Shown here: piece after piece, positions 8,856-17,679 of the stretch | Position numbering within the stretch: position 1 is the stretch's first letter | Layout: the number at the start of each line of letters is the position of its first letter | Assembly: GCF_020180945.1 (NCBI RefSeq) | Contig: NZ_JAIPUL010000001.1 | Span: 310,001 to 374,000, forward strand | Length of the DNA stretch: 64,000 nucleotides | Direction of reading: 5' to 3' | DNA from: Lacticaseibacillus kribbianus | GTDB lineage: Bacteria > Bacillota > Bacilli > Lactobacillales > Lactobacillaceae | Notes under the pieces: model-generated | Databases searched by the model: none | Told to the model about the DNA's origin: nothing | What the model saw: the letters and a program-made list of their open reading frames with translations, nothing else | Program-made: the position numbers and the translations under genes

Positions 8856-8884
8856 TGGACACGTGTTTTGATATGGCGTACAAT
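8856..8884 (+). promoter_or_regulatory. Promoter of the second sstT gene
   Basis: TGGACA (8856-8861) and TACAAT (8879-8884) are 17 bp apart, so the second copy has its own promoter and is not only read through from the first. Confidence 0.75.
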
Positions 8885-8935
8885 CAGACCCATCATCCAA
8901 TTTCGTTCGCGCGGCAACGCGCAGGGGGAGGGCCT

Positions 8936-10219
8936 ATGTTTGCCAAGTATCGTTCCGTCTCGTTAATCGTTCGCATCCTGATCGGGCTGGTCGCGGGGGC
9001 GCTGCTCGCCGTGCTGCTGCCGGCCGCCAGCGCCATCGGGCTGCTGGGGCAACTGTTCGTCGGCGCCTTGAAGGGCATCGCGCCGGTCATGGTGTTCTTC
9101 CTGATTGCCAGCGCGATTTCCGGCTACCAGCAGGGTGGCCGCAACCACTTCGGCTCGGTGATCGTGATGTACCTGAGCGCGACGCTGCTGTCGGCCTTCG
9201 CGGCGGTCGGCGCGTCCTGGCTGATGCCGGTGCGGCTGGTGCTGCCACAGGCGGCCAAGGTCGCGGGCGGGGCGCCGCAGAGCCTGGCCAAGGTGCTTGA
9301 GGACCTGTTGACCAACGCGGTGACCAACCCGCTGGCCGCGATTGTGAACGCCAACTACCTGGCCATTCTGTTTTGGGCCCTGATGATCGGCTTTGCGCTG
9401 CGGCTGACCTCCAAGCAGACCCGCACCGTGGTCGCCGAGCTCTCCGGGGCCTTGACCCAGGTCGCGCAGCTGATCATTGAGTTTGCGCCCTTCGGCATCC
9501 TCGGGCTGATCTACACCACCATCCGCGAAACCGGGTTCGCCGGCGTCGCCAAGTACGGGCAGCTCGTGTTGCTTCTGGTCGGCACGATGGCCTTCGTCTA
9601 CCTGGTGGTGTACCCGCTGATGGTCTGGGCGATGACGCGCCAGAACCCGTACCCGCTGACCCTGTGGACGCTGCGCGTGTCCGGCATCCCCGCGTTTTTC
9701 ACCCGCAGCTCCGCGGTGAACATTCCAATCAACCTGAAGGCCTGTGAAAAACTCGGGCTGAACAAGGCGTCCTACGCGGTGTCGATCCCGCTGGGCGGGT
9801 CGGCCAACTCCGGCGGCGCGGCGATCACCGTGTCGGTGATGACGCTTGCGGCCTGCGCAACCTTGGGCATCCACGTCTCCTTCCCGCTGGCCTTGATCCT
9901 GTGCGTGCTGACGGCGCTTGCGGCGACCGGCGCGTCCGGCATCGCGGGCGGCTCGCTTTTGATCATCCCGATGGCCTGCAGCCTGTTTGGCATCAGCAAC
10001 GACATCGCGATGCAGGTGGTCGGCATCGGCTTCATCATCGGCGTGATCCAGGACTCGGTCGAAACGGCGGTGAACTCGGCCTCCGACCTCCTGTTCACGG
10101 CGACGGCGGAGTACCACGACGCGGCCAAGGCCGGCAAGCCGGTGGACATCGCGGCGGCCGTCGCCCAGGCCGATGGGCGGACGGCCCGCGCCGGCGCGGC
10201 CGCGGCCGAAAAGGCCTGA
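8936..10219 (+). CDS. Serine/threonine:sodium symporter SstT (second copy)
   Basis: A 427-residue paralogue of the preceding gene, alike along its whole length, including the FFTRSSAVNIPINL and SIPLGGSANSGGAAIT regions and the VIQDSVETAVNSASDLL stretch. It differs mainly at the C-terminal tail, which is longer and Ala-rich. The ATG at 8936 follows GGGGGAG (8924-8930). Separate promoters suggest the two copies are used under different conditions; different substrate preference is possible but not visible. Confidence 0.9.
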   Translation: MFAKYRSVSLIVRILIGLVAGALLAVLLPAASAIGLLGQLFVGALKGIAPVMVFFLIASAISGYQQGGRNHFGSVIVMYLSATLLSAFAAVGASWLMPVRLVLPQAAKVAGGAPQSLAKVLEDLLTNAVTNPLAAIVNANYLAILFWALMIGFALRLTSKQTRTVVAELSGALTQVAQLIIEFAPFGILGLIYTTIRETGFAGVAKYGQLVLLLVGTMAFVYLVVYPLMVWAMTRQNPYPLTLWTLRVSGIPAFFTRSSAVNIPINLKACEKLGLNKASYAVSIPLGGSANSGGAAITVSVMTLAACATLGIHVSFPLALILCVLTALAATGASGIAGGSLLIIPMACSLFGISNDIAMQVVGIGFIIGVIQDSVETAVNSASDLLFTATAEYHDAAKAGKPVDIAAAVAQADGRTARAGAAAAEKA

Positions 10220-10238
10220 CTGACACTGCGAGATCGAC

Positions 10239-10283
10239 AGCGGCCGGCGCGTGCTCCCCGGGGAGGCGCGCCGGCCGCTTTCG
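10239..10283 (+). terminator. Hairpin after the second sstT gene
   Basis: A perfect 13-bp stem (10239-10251 with 10267-10279), its loop holding the palindrome CTCCCCGGGGAG, is followed by only CTTTCG. The T tract is weak, but the position is right for a terminator. Confidence 0.65.
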
Positions 10284-10399
10284 CGTTCCCGCGGTTGCCC
10301 GGTGGGGTGGAGCGGTGGCGGGGCGGTGCAGTTGCGGCCGGCGGTTCGGCGGTGGCGTGGTCACTTGGGGCCGCCGCGGCACTTGCGGCGCGCGTGGGC

Positions 10400-10480
10400 C
10401 GGCAGGGAGGCGAGTATCCACCCAGACCGCAGGAAGGCGAACATCCATCCAGGCCGCAGGGAGGCGGGCGTCTACCTGGG
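10400..10480. repeat. Three imperfect 27-bp direct repeats in a gene-free stretch
   Basis: Between the sstT terminator and the amino-acid permease there are about 300 bp without a gene. In it, units of the type GCAGGNAGGCGANNATCC repeat at a 27-bp period, beginning near 10402, 10429 and 10456. The repeats would read as 9-residue repeats on the minus strand, but no ribosome-binding site supports a gene. A possible -35 TTGACT at 10515-10520 with a weak GACACT at 10538-10543 may serve the permease. Confidence 0.6.
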
Positions 10481-10591
10481 TCGGCCAGGGGCTCACAAAG
10501 CCCTCATTCGGCTATTGACTTTGCTGCGCCGACAGGAGACACTAAGAGGAAACATTTTTTAATCGAATTCTTAATGAACGGAGGCTATGCC

Positions 10592-12031
10592 TTGCACAAC
10601 CTGTGGAAGCGAATGACCCTGCGGGAGGATCCCGGGGTCTACTCGGATAAGGACGCCCACCTGAAACGGGTGCTGTCGGTGAAGGATTTTCTGGCGCTGG
10701 GGGTCGGGACCATCGTGTCGACCACCATTTTCACCCTGCCCGGGGTCGTCGCCGCGGACCACGCCGGCCCGGCGGTGGCGATTTCCTGCCTCTTGGCGGC
10801 GATCGTGGCGGGGCTGGTCGCCTTCGCCTACGCGGAGATGGCCGCGGCGATGCCGTTCGCGGGCTCCGCGTACTCGTGGATCAACGTCGTGTTCGGCGAG
10901 GTGTTTGGCTGGATCGCCGGCTGGGCGCTGCTCGCCGAGTACTTCATCGCCGTCGCCTTCGTCGCCTCGGGGCTGTCCGCCAACTTCCGCGGCCTTTTGA
11001 CCTCCTTTGACCTCACCATGCCCAAGGCCCTGAGCAACCCGATGGGCACCGACGGCGGGGTGGTCGACCTGGTGGCCGTGGGCGTGATTGTGATTGTCGC
11101 CGTCATCCTGGCGCGCGGCGTGCACGAGGCGGCAAAGGTGGAAAACGTGCTGGTGGTGCTGAAGGTGATCGCGATCCTCGCCTTCATCGGCATCGGGCTG
11201 ACCCGCCTGGATGTCCAAAACTACGTGCCGTTCATCCCCAAGGCCACGCCACTCGCGGACGGCAGCGTGTTCGGCGGCTGGCGCGGCATCTACGCCGGCG
11301 TCTCCATGATTTTTCTGGCCTACATCGGTTTTGACTCCATCGCCGCCAACTCGGCGGAGGCCAAGGACCCGGAGCGGACCATGCCGCGGGGCATCATCGG
11401 CAGCCTGATCATCGCCGTGACGCTGTTCATGGCCGTCTCGCTGGTTCTGGTCGGGATGTTCAAGTACACGAACTACCACGACGTCGCCGATCCGGTCGGC
11501 TGGGCGCTTCGCACCGCCGGCTTCACCGGCGCTGCCACGGTGATCGAAGCCGTGGCGGTGGTGGGGATGTTCACCGCGCTGATCGGCATGATGATGGCGG
11601 GCTCGCGCCTTTTGTACAGCTTCGGGCGCGACGGGATGCTGCCGCGGTTCCTCGGCCGCCTGACGCCAAGCGGCCTGCCGAACCACGCACTGGTGGTGCT
11701 GTCCGTCATCGGGGTGGTGATCGGGGCGTTCTTCCCGTTCAAGTTCTTGGCGCAGCTGATCTCCGCCGGCACCCTGATCGCCTTCATGTTCGTCGCGCTG
11801 GGCATCTACAAGCTGCGGCCGCGCGAGGGCAAGGACATCGCCAACCCGGCGTTCAAGATGCCGTGGTACCCGGTGATGCCGGCGCTGGCGTTCATCGGCG
11901 CGCTGATTGTCTTCATGGGCCTGGACATTCAGGCCAAGCTCTACTCGGGAATCTGGTTCGTGCTCGGGTTAGTGGTCTACCTGGCCTACGGGATGCGCCA
12001 CTCGACTTTGAGCGGAAAAAGCCACGAGTGA
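10592..12031 (+). CDS. APC-superfamily amino acid permease
   Basis: A 479-residue membrane protein with about 12 hydrophobic segments. The N-terminal sequence LKRVLSVKDFLALGVGTIVS and the following IFTLPGVVAADHAGPAVAIS match the first helix of the cationic/branched-chain amino acid transporter group (YfnA, BcaP, CAT). The usual G-x-G-I-F glycines are partly replaced (STTIF), so the substrate is uncertain. The TTG at 10592 is chosen because ACGGAGG ends 7 bases before it; the ATG at 10587 is out of frame. It stands alone. Confidence 0.88.
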   Translation: MHNLWKRMTLREDPGVYSDKDAHLKRVLSVKDFLALGVGTIVSTTIFTLPGVVAADHAGPAVAISCLLAAIVAGLVAFAYAEMAAAMPFAGSAYSWINVVFGEVFGWIAGWALLAEYFIAVAFVASGLSANFRGLLTSFDLTMPKALSNPMGTDGGVVDLVAVGVIVIVAVILARGVHEAAKVENVLVVLKVIAILAFIGIGLTRLDVQNYVPFIPKATPLADGSVFGGWRGIYAGVSMIFLAYIGFDSIAANSAEAKDPERTMPRGIIGSLIIAVTLFMAVSLVLVGMFKYTNYHDVADPVGWALRTAGFTGAATVIEAVAVVGMFTALIGMMMAGSRLLYSFGRDGMLPRFLGRLTPSGLPNHALVVLSVIGVVIGAFFPFKFLAQLISAGTLIAFMFVALGIYKLRPREGKDIANPAFKMPWYPVMPALAFIGALIVFMGLDIQAKLYSGIWFVLGLVVYLAYGMRHSTLSGKSHE

Positions 12032-12085
12032 GTTGGTAAGCCAATTTACTATCGTGGCGGGGCACCGCGTTGTTTTCAATTGCGG

Positions 12086-12104
12086 GCCGGCGCGCCGGCA
12101 TTTT
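12086..12104 (+). terminator. Possible terminator of the amino acid permease gene
   Basis: The stem GCCGGC/GCCGGC (12086-12091 with 12094-12099) is followed by A and four T. Confidence 0.45.
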
Positions 12105-12178
12105 GCCTGGCTGCGCTTTCAACTTGGCGCCGCGCGGGCGGGTGGTAACACAAATCATTAGGCTTTTTTTCGCAGACG

Positions 12179-12303
12179 TGTTATACTATAGGCACCGTGA
12201 TAGATGAATTGAGAGCTGTGATGTTTCTGAGCATAATGGATTTCTTTCATTGATTACCGGCTGTTTGTCACTATTAGGTTTATTTATGAAGGAGATTCAT
12301 ACA
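12179..12303 (+). promoter_or_regulatory. Extended -10 promoter and long leader of the cold-shock gene
   Basis: A TATACT box (12182-12187) preceded by TG at 12179-12180 forms an extended -10; no good -35 is seen. Transcription from about 12193 would give a leader of about 110 bases before the start codon. Long AU-rich leaders of this kind act as temperature-responsive elements in cspA-type genes. The leader is much richer in A and T than its surroundings. GAAGGAGAT (12290-12298) is the ribosome-binding site. Confidence 0.65.
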
Positions 12304-12504
12304 ATGCAACAAGGTACAGTTAAATGGTTCAACGCTGACAAGGGTTACGGCTTCATCACTGGTGAAGACGGCAAGGACGTTTTCGTTCACTTCTCCGCTA
12401 TCCAGGGTGATGGCTACAAGACGCTCGACGAAGGCCAAGCCGTAAGCTTCGACGTTGAACAGTCCGACCGCGGCCCACAGGCGGCTAACGTCAACAAGCT
12501 GTAA
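12304..12504 (+). CDS. Cold-shock protein (CspA family)
   Basis: A 66-residue single cold-shock domain that binds single-stranded RNA and melts secondary structure. RNP1 (KGYGFIT) and RNP2 (VFVHFSAI) are intact, as is the N-terminal GTVKWFN. The codon use is less GC-biased than in the neighbours, as in many highly expressed genes. It is preceded by a long leader and closed by a strong terminator, so it is monocistronic. Confidence 0.96.
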   Translation: MQQGTVKWFNADKGYGFITGEDGKDVFVHFSAIQGDGYKTLDEGQAVSFDVEQSDRGPQAANVNKL

Positions 12505-12511
12505 TACAAAG

Positions 12512-12539
12512 AAAACCGCCAGTGATGGCGGTTTTTTTT
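12512..12539 (+). terminator. Terminator of the cold-shock gene
   Basis: The stem AAAACCGCC/GGCGGTTTT (12512-12520 with 12527-12535) has a run of eight T overlapping its right foot. Confidence 0.92.
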
Positions 12540-12544
12540 GTGCC

Positions 12545-12832
12545 CGGGGCGAAGCGAGGCGCACTTAGCGGGACGCATCGCGTAGGGCTGGCGCTTGGGG
12601 CGCACTTGGCCCCAAGTGCCGGCACAAGCGATGTGTTCCCGCGTTGCCTTGCGCAGCCCGACGATAACCAGGGCGAAGCGAGGCGCACTTAGGCCACCGG
12701 CCAGCGTAAGGCCGGCACTTGGGCCGCACTTAGGCCCGAGTGCTGGTCTTAGCTGGACGAGTGGCCGTTGCCTTGCGTAGCCCGACGACGGCCCAGGGCG
12801 AAGCAAGCGCGAGCGCTAGGGCTCGTTTGATG
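12545..12832 (+). repeat. Palindromic intergenic repeat array: two full units and a fragment
   Basis: Two head-to-tail units (about 12545-12669 and 12670-12794) and the first 38 bp of a third. Each unit starts with GGGCGAAGCGAGGCGCACTT and ends with CGTTGCCTTGCG then AGCCCGACGA. Each folds into a long hairpin: in unit 2, GGCACTTGGGCC pairs with GGCCCGAGTGCT around the loop GCACTTA; in unit 1, GCGCTTGGGGC pairs with GCCCCAAGTGC. These units occupy the whole gap of about 390 bp between the cold-shock gene and the FMN reductase gene; no gene is seen in it. Confidence 0.85.
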
Positions 12833-12842
12833 AGATAGCCGC

Positions 12843-12889
12843 AAAGACGACGCGCCACCCGCTGCATTGCCGCGGGTGGCGCGTCTTTG
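12843..12889 (-). terminator. Terminator-like hairpin of the FMN reductase gene
   Basis: A perfect 13-bp stem (12850-12862 with 12872-12884) lies directly behind the minus-strand stop codon at 12900. The T tract on that strand is interrupted (TCGTCTTTG). Confidence 0.65.
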
Positions 12890-12899
12890 TGGTGTGCCC

Positions 12900-13448
12900 T
12901 CAGGCCAGTTTGGCGACGAAGGCGAGGTACTGGGTCAAAATCAGCTTGAAGTAGTCGGTGGTCGCCGGCACGAACTGGTCCGGGCCGGTCATCAGGTTGG
13001 TGACGTTGCCGATGTAGGCCTCGGGCTGCTGCAGCGTCGGCATGTCGAGGAAGGTCAGCGACTGGCGCAGGTGGTGGTTGGCGCCGAAGCCCGAGATGGC
13101 GCCGGGCGACACGCTGACCACCAGCGCCGGCTTGTGCGCCCAGACGTTTTGGCCGTACGGGCGCGAGCCGACGTCCAGCGCGTTTTTCAGGGCGCCGGGT
13201 ACGGAGCGGTTGTACTCGGGGGTGAAAAACATCACGCCGTCGCAGGGGGCGACCGCTTCGCGCAGCGCGGTCCACGCGGCCGGCGGCGGTGTGGTTTCGA
13301 GGTCCTCGTTGTAAAGCGGCAGGTCCGCGATGTCAATCATGCGCAGGGTGATGTCGGCCGGGGCCAGCTGGCTAAAGGCCGTGGCCACCTTGCGGGTGTA
13401 GGAATCCCGGCGCAGGCTACCGACGATGATGCCAATGGTGGTCGTCAT
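12900..13448 (-). CDS. NADPH-dependent FMN reductase family protein
   Basis: A 182-residue flavodoxin-fold oxidoreductase. The N-terminal IGIIVGSLRRDSYTRKVA is the FMN-phosphate-binding loop, and FFTPEYNRSVPGALKNALD (about residues 75-93) is the signature of the NADPH-dependent FMN/quinone reductase family. It likely reduces FMN, quinones or azo compounds with NAD(P)H. The ATG follows GAAAGGAG on the minus strand. It is a single-gene unit between a palindromic repeat array and a TetR gene on the same strand. Confidence 0.9.
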   Translation of the reverse strand: MTTTIGIIVGSLRRDSYTRKVATAFSQLAPADITLRMIDIADLPLYNEDLETTPPPAAWTALREAVAPCDGVMFFTPEYNRSVPGALKNALDVGSRPYGQNVWAHKPALVVSVSPGAISGFGANHHLRQSLTFLDMPTLQQPEAYIGNVTNLMTGPDQFVPATTDYFKLILTQYLAFVAKLA

Positions 13449-13610
13449 GGGTGAGCTCCTTTCGGTGAGGCAACGGGCAATCGAGAACGGCGCGGCTTGC
13501 CGCGGTCTGGTGCGGTCTCGCGCGTGCGAGCACTAGCGTCGTCTCGACCTTACAATGGGTCACCTTAATTGTACCCGCTCACCGGGGCCTGCCGCGAGTC
13601 TGGCGACTCC

Positions 13611-14153
13611 TCACAGCGGCGACAGGTTGGCGATCACCCGCGCAATCTGCTCGGGGGACTCGCGGGCGCCGCCGCGCAGCCAGCTGACGATGACGCGCAC
13701 CGCGCCGCTCAGGCAGAACTCGAAGTAGTAGCCGAGCACGGCCGGGTCGTCCTCGTGGAAGCGGCGGCGGTACTCGTCGAGCGTCCGGGCGCGGATCGGG
13801 TCGAGAATGGCCTGCAGAAGCGGCGAGTCGTCGAGGTTTTGGATGATGATCTGGGTCGCGGTTTCCTCGCGCGCAATCACGGCCAGCACCGCCGGCAGCC
13901 ACTGATCGAGGCCGCGCTCCGTGCCGCCGAGTAGCGGCCGGATCTCGGCAATCAGGTCGGCCTCGATGGCGCGAAACAGGGCGGTCGGGTCCTGGTAGTG
14001 GGCGTAGAAGGTGCCGCGGTTGACGTCGGCCGCCTTGCACAGGGCGGTGACGGTGATCTTGGCCAGCGGCTGGCCGGCCAGCAGGGTGATCATCGCCTCC
14101 TGCAGGCGCTGCTTGGTGTACTGGGTGCGGCGGTTGTTTTTCGTTCCGACCAT
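13611..14153 (-). CDS. TetR-family transcriptional regulator
   Basis: A 180-residue protein. Residues about 10-55 are the TetR helix-turn-helix (ALCKAADVNRGTFYAHYQDP), and the rest is a helical ligand-binding domain of the TetR_C type often found beside ABC transporters. It is divergent from an ABC transporter pair, with 142 bp between the starts that hold a promoter and an inverted repeat, so it probably represses that operon and itself. A start at 14153 with AGGAGA before it on the minus strand is well supported. Confidence 0.9.
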   Translation of the reverse strand: MVGTKNNRRTQYTKQRLQEAMITLLAGQPLAKITVTALCKAADVNRGTFYAHYQDPTALFRAIEADLIAEIRPLLGGTERGLDQWLPAVLAVIAREETATQIIIQNLDDSPLLQAILDPIRARTLDEYRRRFHEDDPAVLGYYFEFCLSGAVRVIVSWLRGGARESPEQIARVIANLSPL

Positions 14154-14169
14154 AAGTTTCTCCTACTTT

Positions 14170-14197
14170 TTGAACAAAAAGGACGCGGTGTGTTCAA
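14170..14197. promoter_or_regulatory. Candidate TetR-type operator
   Basis: TTGAACA (14170-14176) and TGTTCAA (14191-14197) are perfect inverted arms with a 14-bp spacer, placed just in front of the tetR start codon. The size and position suit a TetR-family operator. Confidence 0.5.
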
Positions 14198-14225
14198 TTC
14201 ATGACAGGCTGATCAAGATTGCCGG

Positions 14226-14254
14226 TTGTTCTGTGCCCGCCAGTCTTGCATAAT
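14226..14254 (+). promoter_or_regulatory. Promoter of the MacB/FtsX-type ABC operon
   Basis: TTGTTC (14226-14231) and CATAAT (14249-14254) are 17 bp apart, 42 bp before the GTG start. Confidence 0.65.
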
Positions 14255-14295
14255 GTCATTATACCAACAACGTGTGTGGTTAATGGAGGTTAATC

Positions 14296-14997
14296 GTGAG
14301 TTACATTCAAGTGCGCAATGAGTTCAAGCGGTACCAGCTGGGCGAAACGGAGATCATCGCCAACCACGACCTGTCGTTCGACTGCGAGGAGGGGCAGCTG
14401 ACCGTGATCCTCGGCCCCAGCGGCGCCGGCAAGTCGACGGTGCTGAACATTCTGGGCGGTATGGACACGCCGACGTCCGGCCAGGTGATCATCGACGGGG
14501 TCGACATCGCCAAGTTCAACGACCGCCAGCTGACCACCTACCGCCGCGAGCAGGTCGGTTTTGTCTTCCAGTTCTACAACCTGATCCCGAACCTCACCAC
14601 CAAGGAAAACGTGGAGATGGCCAACTCGATCGTCAAGGACGCCCTGGACGCCGAGGAGACGCTGCGGGCCGTGGGTCTGGGCGCGCGGCTGGACAATTTT
14701 CCCTCCCAGCTCTCCGGCGGCGAGCAGCAGCGCGTGGCGATTGCCCGCGCGCTGGCCAAGAACCCGAAGCTTTTGCTCTGCGACGAGCCGACCGGCGCCC
14801 TGGACTACGAAACCGGCAAGCAGGTGCTCGCGCTGCTGCAGGCGGCCAGCCGCAAGGACGGCAAGACGGTGCTGATCATCACCCACAACGCGGCCCTCGC
14901 CAAGATGGCCGACCGCGTGATTCACATCAACGACGCCAGGGTGCGCAACGTGATCGACAACCCGCACCCGACGCCGGTTGAAGAGATTGCGTGGTGA
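14296..14997 (+). CDS. ABC transporter ATP-binding protein (MacB/LolD type)
   Basis: A 233-residue ATPase: Walker [10 protein letters not shown] near residue 40, the Q-loop with the family mark [19 protein letters not shown], signature [15 protein letters not shown] near 140, Walker [13 protein letters not shown], and the H-loop ITHNAAL. The PTGALD box is usual for MacB/LolD-type ATPases that pair with FtsX-domain permeases. The start is GTG 14296 after GGAGGT (14285-14290). It overlaps the following permease gene by 7 bp. Confidence 0.93.
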   Translation: MSYIQVRNEFKRYQLGETEIIANHDLSFDCEEGQLTVILGPSGAGKSTVLNILGGMDTPTSGQVIIDGVDIAKFNDRQLTTYRREQVGFVFQFYNLIPNLTTKENVEMANSIVKDALDAEETLRAVGLGARLDNFPSQLSGGEQQRVAIARALAKNPKLLLCDEPTGALDYETGKQVLALLQAASRKDGKTVLIITHNAALAKMADRVIHINDARVRNVIDNPHPTPVEEIAW

Positions 14998-17597
14998 GCG
15001 CCATGAAGCCGATGACCAAGAACATGTGGCGCGAGATCGGCGCCAACCGCGGGCGCTTCATCGCCATCATCGCCATCATCCTGCTGGGCACGTTGATCTT
15101 CGTCGGCGTCAAGGCGGCGGGGCCCGGACTCAACGACTCGATGAGCGCCACCGTGCAGGACGCCAAACTCTCGGACGTGCAGCTGATGTCGACCACGGGC
15201 TTCACCAAGGCCGACGTCGCGACGGCGGAAAAGGTCGCGGGCACCTCGGCCGAGGCCGTGCGCTTCAAGTTCGTGACCGGCCAGGACGAAAACGTCGTCG
15301 CGCTGTACGGCTACCGCAAGGGGACGACCCAAAACCGCCTGACCCTGCGTTCCGGCCACCTGCCGCGCCACGCCGATGAGATCGTGCTGGACCAACGCGC
15401 CCGCGACGAGTACGACCTGCGCCTGGGCGACACCTACCGCTTCCCGGCCGCCGCCAAGCTGGCCCGGCGCACCTACAAGGTGGTGGGCTTCGCTGACTCG
15501 CCGGCGTACATCGACAACGCCAGCCGCGGCGCCGCCAACATCGGCGACGGCACGGTGCGCTACTTCGCGTACCTGCAGGAGGACCAACTGAAGCTCGACG
15601 TGGCGACCCTGCTGAACGTTCGCGTCAACGCGTTGGCGACCAAGAACACGTACGGCAAGGCCTACGAGAAGGGCGTGGCCAAGAAGCTGGCCTCACTCAA
15701 GGCGGCCTTCTCCAAGCGGGCGCCCGAGCGCGACGCCGCGCTCAAGAAGGCAGCCAGCAAGCCGCTGGTGGCGCAGCGCAAAACGCTGAAGAAGGCTGCG
15801 GCGCAGCTTGAGGCCGCCAAGCAGCAGGTCGTCGCTCAAAGCCACGGTGCGCTGACAACGACGCCCGAGCTCACCGCGCAGGCGCAAAAGCTTGCGGCGG
15901 CCGAAAAGAAGCTGGCCGCGGCGCAAGCCAAGATCGACGCCAGCATCCACACCACCTACACCTGGCAGACGCGCGCCGACCTGTCCGGCTTCTCCGCCTT
16001 CGCCGACTCGTCGGATCGCATCGCGGCGATTGCCAACGTGTTTCCCGTCTTCTTCTTCCTGATTGCGGCTTTGATCACCTTCACCACCGTCACGCGGATG
16101 GTCGAGGAGGCGCGCGGCCAGATCGGCACGTTCAAGGCGCTGGGCTACACCAAGCTTGCCATCGCGCGCAACTACGTGACCTACGCGCTGATGGCCGGCA
16201 CCATCGGCGCGCTGGTCGGCGGCCTGGTCGGCAACTGGACGCTGCCGCGGCTGGTGATCTCGCTTTACCACAACAGCATTCCGATGCACGTCACCGTGCC
16301 GTGGCTGTGGGGGACCGGCGCCCTGGCGCTCGGCTTCTCGCTGCTGGCGACGGTCGGCGCCGCCGTGGTGGTGGTGACCCGCGAGCTGCAGGAAAAACCA
16401 GCGGCTTTGATGCGGCCGCGCGCGCCGAAGTCGGCCAAGCGCATTCTGTTGGAGCGCATCCGGCCGCTGTGGCGCCGGCTGAGCTTCAACCAGAAGGTCA
16501 GCTACCGCAACCTTTTCCGCTACAAGAGCCGGATGGTGATGACCATCATCGGCATCGCCGGCGGCACGGCGCTTCTGCTGACCGGCTTTGGGCTCAACGA
16601 CTCGATCGGCGGCACCGCCGCCGCCCAGTACGGCGGCGTCTTCCACTACGACGCGCTGGTCGCCCTGAAGCACGACGGCAAGGCGGGCTCGGCGCACCGG
16701 GTGCTGGACGCCACCTCAACCTTCCAGAGCGCGGCCGAGCTGAACACGCAGGTCGGCAAGGCGAAGGCCAACGGCGAGCAGCTGACCGAGGTCAACCTGT
16801 TCACACCGCTTGACCCCGCCGGCTTCGACCGCTACGTGACGCTGGCCCGCAAGCTGCCGGCGCAAGGCGTCGTGATCAGCCAGAAAATCGCGACGGTGCT
16901 GGGCGTCAAGGCCGGCGACCACCTGACCTTCACCGCGGCCGGTGGGGACGCCAAGAAGCTGCGCGTGGCCGGCGTGACGCCCAACTACATGGGCGTGTTC
17001 GCCTACATGAGCCCCAAGGCCTACCGCGCGGCGTTCGGCGAGGCGCCTAAGGTCACCTCGCTTGCGGTGCGGCTGAAGGACCCGACCGCCAAGCAGCAAA
17101 ACCGCCTGGCCCATGAACTTTTGGCCAAGGGCGGGGCGCTTGGCACCAGCTTCTCAAGCGACCAGGTCTCAAGCGTCGAGACGATGTCAAAGACGTTGGG
17201 GCCGGTGGTCTTCATCTTCATCCTGCTGTCCGGCGTGCTGTCGTTCGTCGTGCTGTACAACCTGACCAACATCAACGTCTCCGAGCGCATCCGCGAGCTG
17301 TCCACCATCAAGGTGCTGGGCTTTTACGACGGCGAGGTGACGATGTACATCATGCGCGAAAACATCGTGCTGACGCTGTTCGGCATCGTGGTCGGCTACG
17401 GCGCGGGCTGGGCGCTGCTCGCCTTCATCCTGCACCAGGCGGCGACCGCCCAGATCATCTTCCCGGTCATCATCCACTGGCCGGGGGTGGCGGCCTCAAC
17501 GGCGCTGATGATCGCCTTTGCCGCGATCGTCGCCGGCGTCACGCACCGCAAGCTGCGCCGCGTCGACATGATCGGCGCGCTGAAGGCGACCGAGTAA
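14991..17597 (+). CDS. FtsX-domain ABC transporter permease with coiled-coil insertion
   Basis: An 868-residue permease with one N-terminal membrane helix (about 19-40), a large extracytoplasmic part, and two FtsX-type blocks of three helices (about 345-460 and 740-850). Residues about 235-325 are Lys/Ala/Gln-rich and look like an extracytoplasmic coiled coil. Such 4+4-type permeases in lactobacilli are linked to export or resistance to membrane-active peptides; this role is inference. GTG 14991, GTG 14994 and ATG 15003 are all possible starts. The TetR gene next door is the likely regulator. Confidence 0.88.
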   Translation: MVSAMKPMTKNMWREIGANRGRFIAIIAIILLGTLIFVGVKAAGPGLNDSMSATVQDAKLSDVQLMSTTGFTKADVATAEKVAGTSAEAVRFKFVTGQDENVVALYGYRKGTTQNRLTLRSGHLPRHADEIVLDQRARDEYDLRLGDTYRFPAAAKLARRTYKVVGFADSPAYIDNASRGAANIGDGTVRYFAYLQEDQLKLDVATLLNVRVNALATKNTYGKAYEKGVAKKLASLKAAFSKRAPERDAALKKAASKPLVAQRKTLKKAAAQLEAAKQQVVAQSHGALTTTPELTAQAQKLAAAEKKLAAAQAKIDASIHTTYTWQTRADLSGFSAFADSSDRIAAIANVFPVFFFLIAALITFTTVTRMVEEARGQIGTFKALGYTKLAIARNYVTYALMAGTIGALVGGLVGNWTLPRLVISLYHNSIPMHVTVPWLWGTGALALGFSLLATVGAAVVVVTRELQEKPAALMRPRAPKSAKRILLERIRPLWRRLSFNQKVSYRNLFRYKSRMVMTIIGIAGGTALLLTGFGLNDSIGGTAAAQYGGVFHYDALVALKHDGKAGSAHRVLDATSTFQSAAELNTQVGKAKANGEQLTEVNLFTPLDPAGFDRYVTLARKLPAQGVVISQKIATVLGVKAGDHLTFTAAGGDAKKLRVAGVTPNYMGVFAYMSPKAYRAAFGEAPKVTSLAVRLKDPTAKQQNRLAHELLAKGGALGTSFSSDQVSSVETMSKTLGPVVFIFILLSGVLSFVVLYNLTNINVSERIRELSTIKVLGFYDGEVTMYIMRENIVLTLFGIVVGYGAGWALLAFILHQAATAQIIFPVIIHWPGVAASTALMIAFAAIVAGVTHRKLRRVDMIGALKATE

Positions 17598-17608
17598 TCG
17601 CACAATAA

Positions 17609-17655
17609 AACGGCGCTCCTGCCGCAACCATCACGGTTGCGGCAGGAGCGCCGTT
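17609..17655. terminator. Long perfect hairpin between convergent genes
   Basis: A perfect 21-bp stem (17609-17629 with 17635-17655) has a 5-base loop. A T-rich tail (TTTTATT) is present only on the minus strand, so as an intrinsic terminator it mainly serves the broken fucosidase gene; it may also halt the ABC operon. Confidence 0.75.
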
Positions 17656-17679
17656 CGTCTTGCAGAAAACATCCGGGTG

